Notes under the pieces: model-generated | Told to the model about the DNA's origin: nothing | Databases searched by the model: none | What the model saw: the letters and a program-made list of their open reading frames with translations, nothing else | Shown here: piece by piece, positions 37,906-49,032 of the stretch | How positions within the stretch are numbered: the first letter of the stretch is position 1 | How the letters are laid out: each line of letters begins with the position of its first letter | Assembly: GCF_954871325.1 (NCBI RefSeq) | Contig: NC_088778.1 | Coordinates: 24,537,120-24,601,119 of the forward strand | DNA: 64,000 nt | Direction: 5' to 3' | Origin: Gordionus sp. m RMFG-2023 | Taxonomy: Eukaryota; Nematomorpha; Gordioida; Chordodea; Parachordodidae | Translations under genes and position numbers: made by a program

Positions 37906-39945
37906 GATATTGTAAATGTAAAAAAAAATTATTCTAACACCCCGTCCGAAATTTTAATTTGTTTTTTTATACCCGACCCAGGGGTTGTCCAATTATTATA
38001 AATTTCGGCCAACTTTCAAAAGAGTTAGTTATCCATTAAATTTCTTTTGCAATAGAATAAAAAAAAAATATTTATAATTTTATCAAATAAATTTTTTAAA
38101 ATATAATTAAAAAAATTTTGGATAAATCAGGCGGCTAAATTTTGAGATTTTAAAAGTTAATTTATTTTACATTAGTAAGATTAGATTTTTAAGTAAAAGA
38201 TTGATTTATAAAAAAAAAATGGGAAATAGGCTATTTACCACAAGCTATATCGATTTTTTTTCAAAAATAAATAGATAATGAAGTGATTTTTTTTGTTGCT
38301 AATCAAAAAATACAAATATTTAGACGATTTTATCATTTTTTTGAGGATGATTTATTAATTAATGTAATTTATATTAAGCAACGCGAAAATTATGCCTGAT
38401 AAACGAATGTTTTATTTTACATAATAATAATTAATATTATCTTATCTTTTTGAGAGGTTTTTTATGGTATGTATGGTAATAGTACATTATAAATAATTTA
38501 GAATTATAAAATTTCAAAAGTTCTGCCTTCTAAATTTTATTGGAGGGCTTTAGGCTCTCATACTGCAGATCTTTAGGTGGTTTGTAAAAACAATTTTGGG
38601 GTTTTACTATTTTCTTCCTAAAAATTTTAAGTTTTAAAAAAAAATCAATGTAGAAAAAAGATTTCGATCAAATTTTACCTGTAAATTCCAAATAATATTT
38701 TCTTAGGGGAAGCATTGTGGGATGGAGGAGCTAAATTTGTTTGTGTAGAGGAAATAGCATATTTCGATCTGTAAGTTTCGGTAATTGGCGTGAGGGTTTA
38801 AGGGGTGTCGAATTCATTTTAGCCCTGGGCAGCAAAAAATATCAGCATGGCTATGCTGCTAGACAATTTTATATACTAAAAATTTAAAACTTAATTCAAA
38901 TAAGCCCGAACTGGATAGACAAAAACGAATGAGGCATGTATTAAAATTTATTAATGCTGAATTAGGGTTTGCTTAGCGGGATAAATTATAATTATAGTTA
39001 AATTATTTATCAAAATAAAAGAATAGATTTGATTTGAAATACAAACATATTTGTTTTAAAAAAAACTTATCCGAATAAAATCGATGTTTGATTTTCAAAT
39101 TTGTAATACTAATAAATTAATTAGAAAGCTAGAATTGTGTTTGTAATTTTTTATCGAGAAGTGAGTAACCCATATTCTTTTTAAAAATTATAAAGCTCTT
39201 CTCAAATGAATTAAAAGAAAATTTGTAAATAAAAATTAAGATTCATTCATTCATTCGTTAAAAATTTATTAAATAACACAGTTTAAAATTTAATGTAATT
39301 TTTACACTTTTTAAAATAAAAACCCAGTTGTTATAATATGACGTATAAAAATGCTCATAGTCATAATTAAGTAATCATTAAGATTTTTTTAAATATTTTA
39401 CTTTATTATGTCGAATTTAGTTTAAATTTTAATTAAATTTTTTTTCTTCCTCAGATTGCTTTTTTCCCCTAAGAAAATAAAAATCGAAACAATGCAACAA
39501 TGATCAATTTTTTTTATAATTCTTTCTTTTTTCTTCTTCTTTTCTTTACGTTATAAAGCGCGGGCCGTATTTTTGATTTTAAATTTTCATACCATTAAAT
39601 GTTTAAAATTTTATATTATATATTATCTCATATATTTTGGGTGAGAATTTTTTTTACTAAGAGAAACTTTTATCATTGAAAGAACAAAATATATAAACAA
39701 TTTGTTCTCATTCAATCCGATCATAGAAAAAAAATTAAAAAAATGTCACTACCTCTATTTTTACTATTCTTTTGAATAAGTTCCCATTTAAAACAAACAT
39801 TTATTAAATAATATAATTTTTCTATACAATTCTTACAATTTATTCAATAAAAATCTGAATATCTATAAAATTATCAAAAATATCCTAAATAATTAAAGGT
39901 ATTGCATAAAAATATATAATCTATAATATATATAAAAGCCTTGTC
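37906..39945. other. AT-rich intergenic DNA
   Basis: No gene, RNA or bounded repeat recognised. Confidence 0.5.
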
Positions 39946-40029
39946 ACAAAAATAGCGTTACGCTCTCATGTCACACTTTTCATATCACACTTTATAATAT
40001 ATATTCAAAAAATCGTTAATTTTGAAAAG

Positions 40030-40110
40030 TGCCGGCCCAATCGGGCAAGAACTTCGCTTACAAAGGATTATTGGACTTGGGTTTGAACCCCGGCGGTAAA
40101 ATATTTTTTT
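40030..40110 (+). repeat. tRNA-like sequence, possible SINE head
   Basis: CGGCCCAATCGGG resembles a pol III A box and GGGTTTGAACCCC is a good B box, about 60 bases apart. TTGGG and CCCGG flank the loop TTTGAAC like a T-arm. The acceptor stem pairs poorly and no clear anticodon arm forms, so a working tRNA is unlikely; a tRNA-derived SINE or tRNA pseudogene is the better reading. No poly-A tail or target duplication seen. Confidence 0.4.
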
Positions 40111-40658
40111 TTCTTAATCTGACAAAATTAATCTAAAAAATATGTTAATAAAGTATATATTTAGTAATTTTAATTTATGTGTACAATTAAAAAGTCTTTT
40201 AAATTAAATTTTTATTCATTTGTATTTTATAATCTAAAAATTTATTATTGCTTGATGAGAGTTTATGTTAAAACCCTTAAGAAGGATCCATTCCACATTG
40301 AATTTTATAGAACTTTATATCTCTTAATTAGGTAATTTTTATGCATAAGTAAATATTTGCATCTCTCTTATCTTTTCTAAAATTGGCCTTTCTACATGCA
40401 TTCCATAGTTTTGTATATTTTCTCATAACTTCATAATTTAATTGTAGAATGTATATTTTTCATAACTTATTATAACATTTTTGATTAAATGTATAAATTT
40501 TTTGTTTTACTTATATATAATTTGACTATGATTAAAGTTAACCTCCTATAACTTAGAATATCTTTTTATTTTTTTTATTGTAATTTAATAACAATGTCTT
40601 AAATTTAAATTTATATTTTGTAACTAAGTAATAAATCATTTGGAAGGGTGGTGGTTTG

Positions 40659-42503
40659 CAGGCGCGTACGCAGGAATTTGGTCTGGGGGGGGGGGGGGAT
40701 AAGAAAATTTTTTAAGAAATATTATTGTTTTTTTAAAATATCAAGCATAAATTTATTAGGACTAATAACTATTTCTAATACACAATTTTAAATTAATGTG
40801 AATTATAAAAAAATTATATGTAAAGAATCACTTAAATGACCCAAAATAGAAATTTGGAATTTTTTAAGCCTTTACACCAAAAGTTTCTTAGGAATAATTG
40901 TATGTTATATATTTACAATGTAAAATACAATCTTCGTTGTGATTGAGCTAATTTTCAATTATCTCATCCTTGCTTGTCGTCAAATACCTATGAATATTCA
41001 AAAGATCCAAACCTTTCAAACTACTTTCAGATGTTGTACTTCTTGGTATGTTTTTCAGAGACCTGCAGGCCCGGCCCGCGGGCCGGACAGTATTTTAATT
41101 TTTTTAAATATACCCGGGCCGGACCCGAAATTTTTTTTAAAAAACACCCAAGCCGGGCCTGAATTATTTTAAAAAACACCCAATCCGGGCTGTATTTTTT
41201 AAAACAGCCTATATTTGAAATCGTTATTATTAGCTATAAAAATCAAAAATAAATATAATTTATTTTTAAAATATCCGAGCCGAGCCTGAAAATTTTATTT
41301 AAATAAAAGCCGGGCCGGGCCTGAAAATTTTTTAAAAGAAGCCGAGTCGGGCCTAAACATTTTTTAAAAAAAACCCAGGTCGGGCCGTATAAAATCTTTA
41401 AAAAAAATCCAGGCCGTGCCCTGCAAATAGTACTTCTGCAGGCCTGTTATTCTTCTTAAAAAAGAGAATGTTCTCTCATTAGTTTACTAATGGGAAGAAT
41501 TTATAAACCCTTTTAATACTTTGGGAATTTAATCTAAAATGTGTTTGAAATAATGCAGAGCATCCATAGCATTTTTTGGGATTATATCAACCATAGTTAA
41601 TCTTATGAACATAGTTATTCAGCTAGTAAGGCATCATAAGATACCTTAACATCTTCATGATAAAAATCTAACAAATTTTTTTTTTCTATCACCATCTGAA
41701 AAAGTGGGAAGGCTTTTGTGGAAGTAATACTTGCAGATTAGTAAGTGCTGCATAATGAATTAAAAATTCATTTATTTGGGTTATAAATGTATCTGTATTT
41801 AAGATATACTCTTCTATTGATTCTATATTAATGTTTTAACGATGAGCTTGCTAATATTAAACACGTATAGTCTGCTTTTGACTTAACAATAAAATATAAA
41901 ATATAAATTCTTCATCAACATTAGCCCTAATTTCCTTGAGTTCTGATAAAATGCACTCCGCTATTCTCATCTTCTTAATCAAGTCAATGTCATGTTTTGA
42001 AAAGTAATACTTAAAATAGTTGTATAATTAAATAAAACATTCTAATGAGAAATAAAATTTGGAATAAGCATTGAATCCAATAATTTTCTTGCTTCTGAGG
42101 AAATATTTCTTTCAGGCCATTGTGATATTTCAGTAATAGCAAATAATTGGCTCTTCTAACTCCTTAAAAGCTGTTACTGCTTGATGGCAGAGACTCTGCG
42201 TTGGACAAAGTTGCAATTTCTTTTTCCCTGTTGGACAAGAAGTTTCAGAAATAATTATTATTTGACTAAAAATTTGAAAATAATAAGTAAATATTACGCC
42301 GGAAAATTTGAAATCGAAATTAATTGATAAAATAACTTAGTAGATAAATGTGATAATAAATGTAATTAAATATATATTTAATATGAGATACGAATAAATA
42401 ACAAATATAAACAATAATATAATTTTGAAACATATATCCGGCATCTGCATTTTTTGGCTTTGGGGGGGGGGGGGGGATTTGCCCCCCGCTGCGTACGCCA
42501 ATG
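40659..42503 (-). mobile_element. complete-ended, decayed hAT transposon
   Basis: 1,845 bp flanked by GTGGTTTG at 40651-40658 and 42504-42511, a perfect 8-bp target duplication. Ends CAGGCGCGTACGCAG (left) and CATTGGCGTACGCAG read inward from the right form the inverted repeat. The minus strand encodes transposase remains: ERTFSFLRRI (about 41490-41450) and, after the nested insertion, RSTTSESSLKGLDLLNIHR (about 41040-40980), together the C-terminal dimerisation block of ZMYM1-like hAT transposases. Multiple stops and frameshifts; no intact reading frame. G runs of about 13-15 lie just inside both ends. Confidence 0.9.
41044..41429. mobile_element. GC-rich MITE nested in the hAT transposon
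   Basis: 386 bp inserted in the transposase region of the hAT element. GTACTTCT occurs at both borders (41036-41043 and 41430-41437), an exact 8-bp duplication. The interior has about eight GGGCCGGGC-type words alternating with TTTTTTAAAAAA spacers. CTGCAGG near the left end and TTGCAGG read inward from the right give a short inverted repeat set a few bases in. Same class as 5222 and 15437. Confidence 0.7.
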
Positions 42504-42739
42504 GTGGTTTGTTTAAAATTTAAATTAGGATGAACATATTTTTAGCATGGTACTTTAATATGTATTCATGATTTTCATATTAATACTAGGAGCTAACCAA
42601 TAGAATGATAGGTAAATCAGATATTTCCCCTTCATTTGATCCTAATTTTGAAAAATTTTCCAAATAATATAAATGGCAAAAAAATATATGCATATTAGAA
42701 AGATTTAATTCATCTAAACCCCTACATCACACCTATTTT

Positions 42740-43760
42740 TCCGGATCCAAGGTAAAAATAAATTATTCTGAGTTTTCCTGGGTTTGGGAAATATTTTTCA
42801 CAATTAATATGGGCTTGGAAGTAGCTTGGGATACATTTTTTAAAATTAATATAGTCTTAGATTCCTGAAATTTTTTTAATTTTAAATATGGGTTAGAAAT
42901 TGGCCTGAAAATTTCTTTTGGAGGCCAGGCCTGATCAAAAACCAAGGCCCATGCAACTTTCATATTCTGATTGTATTTTTAAATGCATTGTGACTTTTTA
43001 TATATTTTATTTCAGTTCTCAACTATCAAATTTATTATGGTCTTTTTGAGAAAATTTTCCCAAGTGCGAGGACCTGGCTTGTGAATTTTTTTAATATTAG
43101 GCATAGGTGTAATATTTAACACAAAATATTTATATGGCCCTCAGGTAAAAGCTAATTTAAATATATTTTTATTCAAAAATAGTATTCATTCTCAGTCTTA
43201 ATGGGTTGGCCTTTATCTGAAGTAGGGGTATAAAAAATAGATATGGTTTTTAGAGATTTACCTATCTCCCGGGTTGGGAAAAAATTTTGAAAATTATTAT
43301 GTGTTGGCCAGGCTTGGGAATTTTTTTTTTATAAATTATATTAGGCTGGGCTTGGGGAAAATTTTTCAAAAATATTATGAGCTAGAATGCTCGAGAATTT
43401 TTTTATTATTAACTATGAGTCATACATTGGCCTAAAAAAATTTTTTGCAGGCCTGGGCTCGGCCTGATCAAAAAACCTAGGCCCATGAAAATCTGATTTT
43501 GATTGTAATTTTAACATTATGATTATTTAAATATTTTATTTCAGTTCTCGACTACCAAAATTATTATATTCATTGGGCTTGGAAGAATTTTTCAAAATTA
43601 TTATGGCTTTCCTGGAAATTTTTTTAATATTAAATATTAAGTATAAATGATCAGTAATATTTAACAAATAATATTGGTATTATCAAGTAAAAGCTTTAAA
43701 TTTAATTTTACCAAACCATAGTATTTACACTTAGTTTTAATGGATTAAACCTGGCCTGAA
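42740..43760. repeat. tandem duplication, period about 527 bp
   Basis: Two diverged copies with shared landmarks: ATTGGCCT at 42899 and 43426, CCTGATCAAAAA followed by GGCCCATG, then TTTTATTTCAGTTCTC(A/G)ACTA at about 43005 and 43540, then TAATATTTAACA. GGCTTGGGA words recur throughout. No coding frame survives in either copy. Confidence 0.65.
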
Positions 43761-44003
43761 GGGGGGGGGGTGGGTTAAAAGAATAATTGGATATTATTTT
43801 CAAATAAGAGGTAACAACTATCATAAAAGTAAGAAGAAAAGTCTCATTCCCCGTCATTTATGACGGGCTATCTTCTAGTAAAATAATAAAAATAAAGCTA
43901 TATTTTTTAAATAAAATATAATAATTTATTTAAATGATCATAAAATATTATTCTCTTTTTAATTTTATTAATAAAACATTCTCATAGTTTTCATCATCTT
44001 AAG

Positions 44004-44293
44004 TAGTGTTGAATGATCGGCTAACATTCTCGCCTAAGCCTAATTAGGCTTCGACCAAAAATCAACCCAATTAGGCACAACTTAAAAATCGGCTAAGCTT
44101 AATTAGGCCTAGCCTAAAAATTGACGAAAATTAATTAGTCAAAAATTAGGCATCAGCTAAGGAGGTCAATCGTCCGTCAGCAAAGAAAATAATTATATAT
44201 AAAATTTTTTACTAAATATAAATATAATTTAAGGGTAGGCTTAACCTAAAAACTGGGCTTAGTAGGTTAAAATTATCCGATTGAGCAACACTA
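44004..44293. mobile_element. MITE with TAGTGTTG ends, second family
   Basis: 290 bp. Left end TAGTGTTGAATGATCGGCTA and right end inward TAGTGTTGCTCAATCGGATA form a terminal inverted repeat. Inside are AAGCCTAATTAGGCTT and related palindromic words. The first eight bases equal those of family F, the rest differs. No clear 8-bp target duplication. Confidence 0.65.
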
Positions 44294-44361
44294 CATTTAG
44301 TCATCTCGGTATGAACTTTTAACAACATAAAAAACTCTTTCAACCAGTATGGAAGGTAGGG

Positions 44362-44536
44362 TAATGTTGTTAAACGGCTCGTTAAAGCCGATTTTTAAAA
44401 CGGATAATTTAATGTTATGCAAGCCTAAAGATTTTGCTCATAGATGCACAAAGGTTAGGACATCTATTAGCGAAATCTCGGGGTTAAGGCAATATTTTTC
44501 TGGCGAAGAGATTGAATTAGACGTTTAACAACACTA
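44362..44536 (+). mobile_element. fold-back MITE, family F, copy
   Basis: 175 bp. Left end TAATGTTGTTAAACGGCTCG, right end inward TAGTGTTGTTAAACGTC; centre GCTCATAGATGCACAAAGG. Lies 68 bases from the MITE at 44004. Confidence 0.75.
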
Positions 44537-45289
44537 CTTCATAAATAACACCTTATTCCCAGGTGAAAATTATTGATTTACAGTTATGTATTGTATTATA
44601 TAAGTTTATAGTTGCGAAAATATTATTTTTAAAACTTAATCTAAGTTTTAGGTCATTGGCAGACGACCTTAAAAAATTTAAAAAAAACACAATCTATTAT
44701 TTATTATCATTTTAAAATAATTGCGAAAAATGGCTATTATAAAAGTTAATTATATATTTTATTTGATCATCTCTTAAATTTAGGCTTGATGAACATCTCA
44801 TCCCTGTAAATTTAAAGACATGCAGACTCCCGTAAACAGGTCACACTTAATCTTCAAAAGCACATGATGATTCATTCATTACTCTTATTTTCAATTTCCC
44901 TTTGCAAAAAATCTTTCACAGAATAGTATAGCTAATTTATTAAAATTTTAAAAATCCAGGCTGTGTTTGAAAATAAGAGAATGAGGGGGGGGGACTTGAC
45001 CTAGCTGTTTTCAAATTATATTTTTGCAATTTTATTGAATATTAATTAAGGATTATTTACATATAATTTGGGGTTGAAGTTTGGGATAATGACATAAAAA
45101 ATACTTATCTAGATTGACGTTTATTTAGGTGCATTTTGAAGCATCTTTGAATAAAAATCAGCTGGTGGCACACCATTTTTGTTTCCCATACAAAATGTAT
45201 AAGGATGTGTTCAAAAAATCAGGAAATATAATTCACAAAGTTTAGAAACTTTATTGTAAAATAATAAGTTATTGTAAATATAAAAATCA
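44537..45289. other. AT-rich intergenic DNA
   Basis: No gene recognised; a G run lies at about 44985. Confidence 0.45.
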
Positions 45290-45500
45290 GAGACTTGAAC
45301 TGGCTCTAAGCCCGGGTTACTGGCCGGGCCGTATTACGGGTCGGGCCTAAAGACTTATTCAAATAACCAGGCCTAAAGTTTTTTTTTAAAAATAACAGGG
45401 CCGGTTATTTAAAAACCGAATATTTTAAATCGCCATTATTAGCTGTAAAAATTAACAATGTAATATATTTAAAAAAAGACCGGGCAGTGCATGGTTGATA
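45290..45500. repeat. GC-rich interspersed repeat
   Basis: AAGCCCGGGTTACTGGCCGG then GGGTCGGGCC and CAGGGCCGG words with AT spacers, ending near CGGGCAGTGCATGG. Same class as 5222 and 41044; borders not certain. Confidence 0.45.
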
Positions 45501-46561
45501 AAAATAAAACGGTGCCCAAAACATAATTCTAGAAAATTTATAAAATTAACATATGATTTCATTAAAATTTTTAGTTTAAAAAAAAAAAACTTTTCGAATT
45601 TTATAAAAAAGATTTTAGACATAGCTAAATAAAGTTTTCATAAAACCTTGATGTAAAAAAATATTGGAAACCAGAATGATAGGTCACCAGTTTGTATTAA
45701 TGATACACATATACCAATCGTCAAGCTTACGTAATATTATATATCATTTGTGGGGTGAGGGTGGAAATGTTTAGGAATTTCTTTTTATTAAAAAAAGTTT
45801 TACTTTAATAGCTTATAATAATATACATTTTATAGCTATTTTCTTTTGTCAGATAATTAAAATCAACCTTTAAGTCTGGCACTCTTCTATAAATTCTATA
45901 AAAACTAAATTTATTAAATAAAAAACTTAAGGTTAAAAAGGCAAATAAAAATTTTCCTATTTGAATGACTTATTTTTTTTTCAAAAGTCAAAACTCAAAA
46001 ATAAACAAATTAAGATTTAATAAAACTTAACAACTCCTCGTTATATTTCTATTTCTATTTCTTTTTCATTATTCAATATTACAATAAAATATTATTATTT
46101 TTAACTATTTGGAATATAAAAAAATCGTCTATAAAATTTAATGGGCTAAAAAAAACGTTGAATTTTTAATTACATGATTAAAATTTTAAATATTTCATTT
46201 ATTTAAAAATATTATGAATTGTTAAATGATTAAAATAGTAATATAAAAATAAATTTTAAGGCCCGGACCAAAGGTAGAGAAATTAAGTAGCTTCCCTGTT
46301 TACAGGGCATATAATCAGATTCAAAATGGAGTAAAATTTTTTATTTCTGATCTAAAAATTTTTAGTTTTACGATAGCAAACTCAAACGCCATATTTTTTT
46401 GTTATAAACGGGTTAATGAATTACGAAAATGTTAAGTAATTGAGCAGGATTTAATAGTCATAAGGTAAAATAAAAATTTGAGTCAAAATATTATATGGCC
46501 AATCCAACCTATCACTATGTATAAAATTAAAGTGATCCCTAATCATAGCTGTGAACCCGAA

Positions 46562-46779
46562 TGTGTTAAACGGCTCGATTTGAGCCGATTTTTAGCAACG
46601 GCTAACTGCAATTTTATCCAAAAAAATATTGCGCAAGCCTAAAAATTTTGCTCATAGATGGCACAAAGATTTAAACATCTACTAGCGAAATCTCGATGCT
46701 TAGGCAATATTTTTCTGGCTAAAATATTGAGTTAACCGTTTTAAAAAATCGGCTCAATTTGAGTCGTTTAACAACCTTA
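46562..46779 (+). mobile_element. fold-back MITE, family F, copy with target duplication
   Basis: 218 bp, near-complete palindrome. Starts TGTGTTAAACGGCTCG and ends CGTTTAACAACCTTA. Flanked by AACCCGAA (46554-46561) and AACCCCAA (46780-46787), 7 of 8 matching, which points to hAT-type integration for the family. Confidence 0.8.
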
Positions 46780-46787
46780 AACCCCAA

Positions 46788-48727
46788 TTAGGGTTCAGAA
46801 ATTTTTAACTATTTCGCGGAAATTTTAATAAGAGGAACTTAATAAAAGCCGATTTTCTAGAGGGAGTCTAAATCCACCCCGAGCCCATATTATTCCGGGA
46901 TCTATGGGTTGCCCATAAATGGTTTATGGTCTCAAAATGTCCAACTAAACATTTGTTAATTTTTTTACTCATTTTATTAGATCAAAATTTTTTTTAAATT
47001 TCCTTCTTAGTTCTTTATATGTAATAATAATAAAAAATAATGAAATTTTCATGAAATTTAATTGTCATACATATTAAATTGTAATAAAAAAAATCTTGAA
47101 CATTTTTATTTTATAATAAAAAAAAACCCCACACCAAGTTAGATGGTATTCTTGTTATATAATATTAATAATTAATCCAATTATAAATAAAAATATATAA
47201 AAACACCACCATTGCGCATTCATAGGAAATTAAAAATTATACAATAAATTTAAATGCATTGTGCAATTAAGGAACAAAGATTAACTAGTACTACTAAAAA
47301 AACATTAAAATTTATTACGAGGAAGAAAAAAAAGGAAACAAATAAAACCATCAATCCCCAAAATCCTCATTTATTTTTTTAAAAAACCAGTTTCTTTTTA
47401 AAAAATAAGTACATAAAATCGATTTTTATAAAAAAAAAATTGAAATTGTTACAATATTTTTATTCATACACTTACAACGCAAGTGTGTAACCTGGTTATT
47501 GTTTGAACTAGGATATTGTGGTGGAAAAAAAATTAGATTTTGTTTTATTTGCACGAATCATATTTAAAGGATCACCCAAGCCAAAAATTCTCATTTCCCC
47601 ATAAATTATAGTTTGGGAGATGGCTAAAAAAATTCATCTAATCACTGAGAGCAAGATTTAATTGATCTCTTTTGCCTACAGCAGTTTTCTTAACAGGATA
47701 AAAAATAGTTAAATTCAAAATGTACAATAATAAACAAAAATTCAGGGTTATACTAAAAAATGTATCTTTTTAAAAAATATATTAAAAACGTCCTAAATAT
47801 TAATATATGAATTTAAGGAAAACAAGTTTTCTATAAGCAAATACATTTCATCAATTTATTTTCAAGTCATCAAGTTCATGGAATCGGCATAAATATGCGT
47901 ACCAAAACCTATAACTCCTATTTTGTGAAATCTATTAAAACCGAAAAATGGAACCAGTACCACCCCCCCCCCTTCCTTTTTATAATTTCCATAAACCGAT
48001 CCCAAATTATAAATATGTAGGAATCTGGCAGAATCTGGAACCACGTCAAATCGAAGAACTGGCCCCTTTCAAATTTTTAAGAGTCGGAACTATATGCACT
48101 ATTTTAGTTCATATTCTACAATCTCTAATTACTTGTGCAATTAAGATTCTATGAAAATTTCCAAGAGGTAATCATCTTCTTATCTTAATCACAACTAGGG
48201 TTTATCCATCGCCAAAATAAAACTTTTATTTCTTTTTATGTTGACCAAAAAAGGTAACCACTTATAAAGATTCCAACTTCACTGTAGATATTTTAAATTT
48301 ATATAAAGTTTTGAGTTTTGTTTTGACTCATTTGCTTTTTTATAGTGAAGAAATTAATGTATTTATTTTTAAATTCATCTAAATGTCACGATGAGTAATA
48401 AATTTTTACATTGAATTGTGATCAACTCAAGGTGCGTCACTTATATATTATTTAATAAATAATCGAAGACCAGTTTTATAAAAACTCACCCTGTCACGGG
48501 AATCAGAAATCTAAGAGGTCTAAAAATAACGGAAACTATTTAAAATATAAATTTTTGTTAAATTATACTAAATATTGAATTTTAAGGGGCTCAAGTCTTC
48601 TTAAAATTTCAAATAGCACCTTCAAAGATTTTTTAAATTTTGAAGTGAAGAATAAAATAGTACATCATATCGATTTTTTTAAAGAATTTTAGATTTTGAG
48701 CAGCCATGGAGCTCAACGCAAACCGTT
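46788..48727. other. AT-rich intergenic DNA
   Basis: No gene recognised. A C run at about 47964 lies in a less AT-rich patch (47870-48100) open on both strands; I recognise nothing in it. Confidence 0.4.
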
Positions 48728-48735
48728 TGGAATCC

Positions 48736-49024
48736 AGACGCGTAATCAAGGGGAGGGGGAGGGGGGAGGGCTTTTTTCCCTATCGCAAACTTGCCTGTTT
48801 TCAAACATATTTTTCAGACTAATAAAAAATTTCCTCCTACACCCCCAAAAAGTTATGGATTATATCATGAGATGAAACAAAATTTATTTTTATTTAAATA
48901 TAGGTGAAGTCCTACAATAAGAGGGACCTAATGACTTTAAATAAAGCTTAAAACTTATATTGGGAATAACCCCACCTAATAGTTCCCCACCCCTTCCCCA
49001 GAAAAATCCTGGATACGCCTAAGC
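48736..49024. mobile_element. hAT MITE with perfect 8-bp target duplication
   Basis: 289 bp flanked by TGGAATCC at 48728-48735 and 49025-49032. Ends AGACGCGTAATCAAGG and, inward from the right, GCTTAGGCGTATCCAGG are imperfect inverted repeats sharing GCGTA(A/T)C. G-rich left side (GGGGAGGGGGAGGGGGG), C-rich right side. No coding. Confidence 0.75.
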
Positions 49025-49032
49025 TGGAATCC

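Noticed and set aside
40030-40110. Functional tRNA gene
   Set aside because: The T-arm is good but acceptor and anticodon arms do not pair well.
40939-41172. Plus-strand frames reading Pro/Gly/Ala-rich peptide
   Set aside because: They read through the junction of the decayed hAT element and the nested GC-rich MITE.
47862-48154. Overlapping open frames on both strands around a C run
   Set aside because: No similarity recognised; likely low-complexity repeat sequence.
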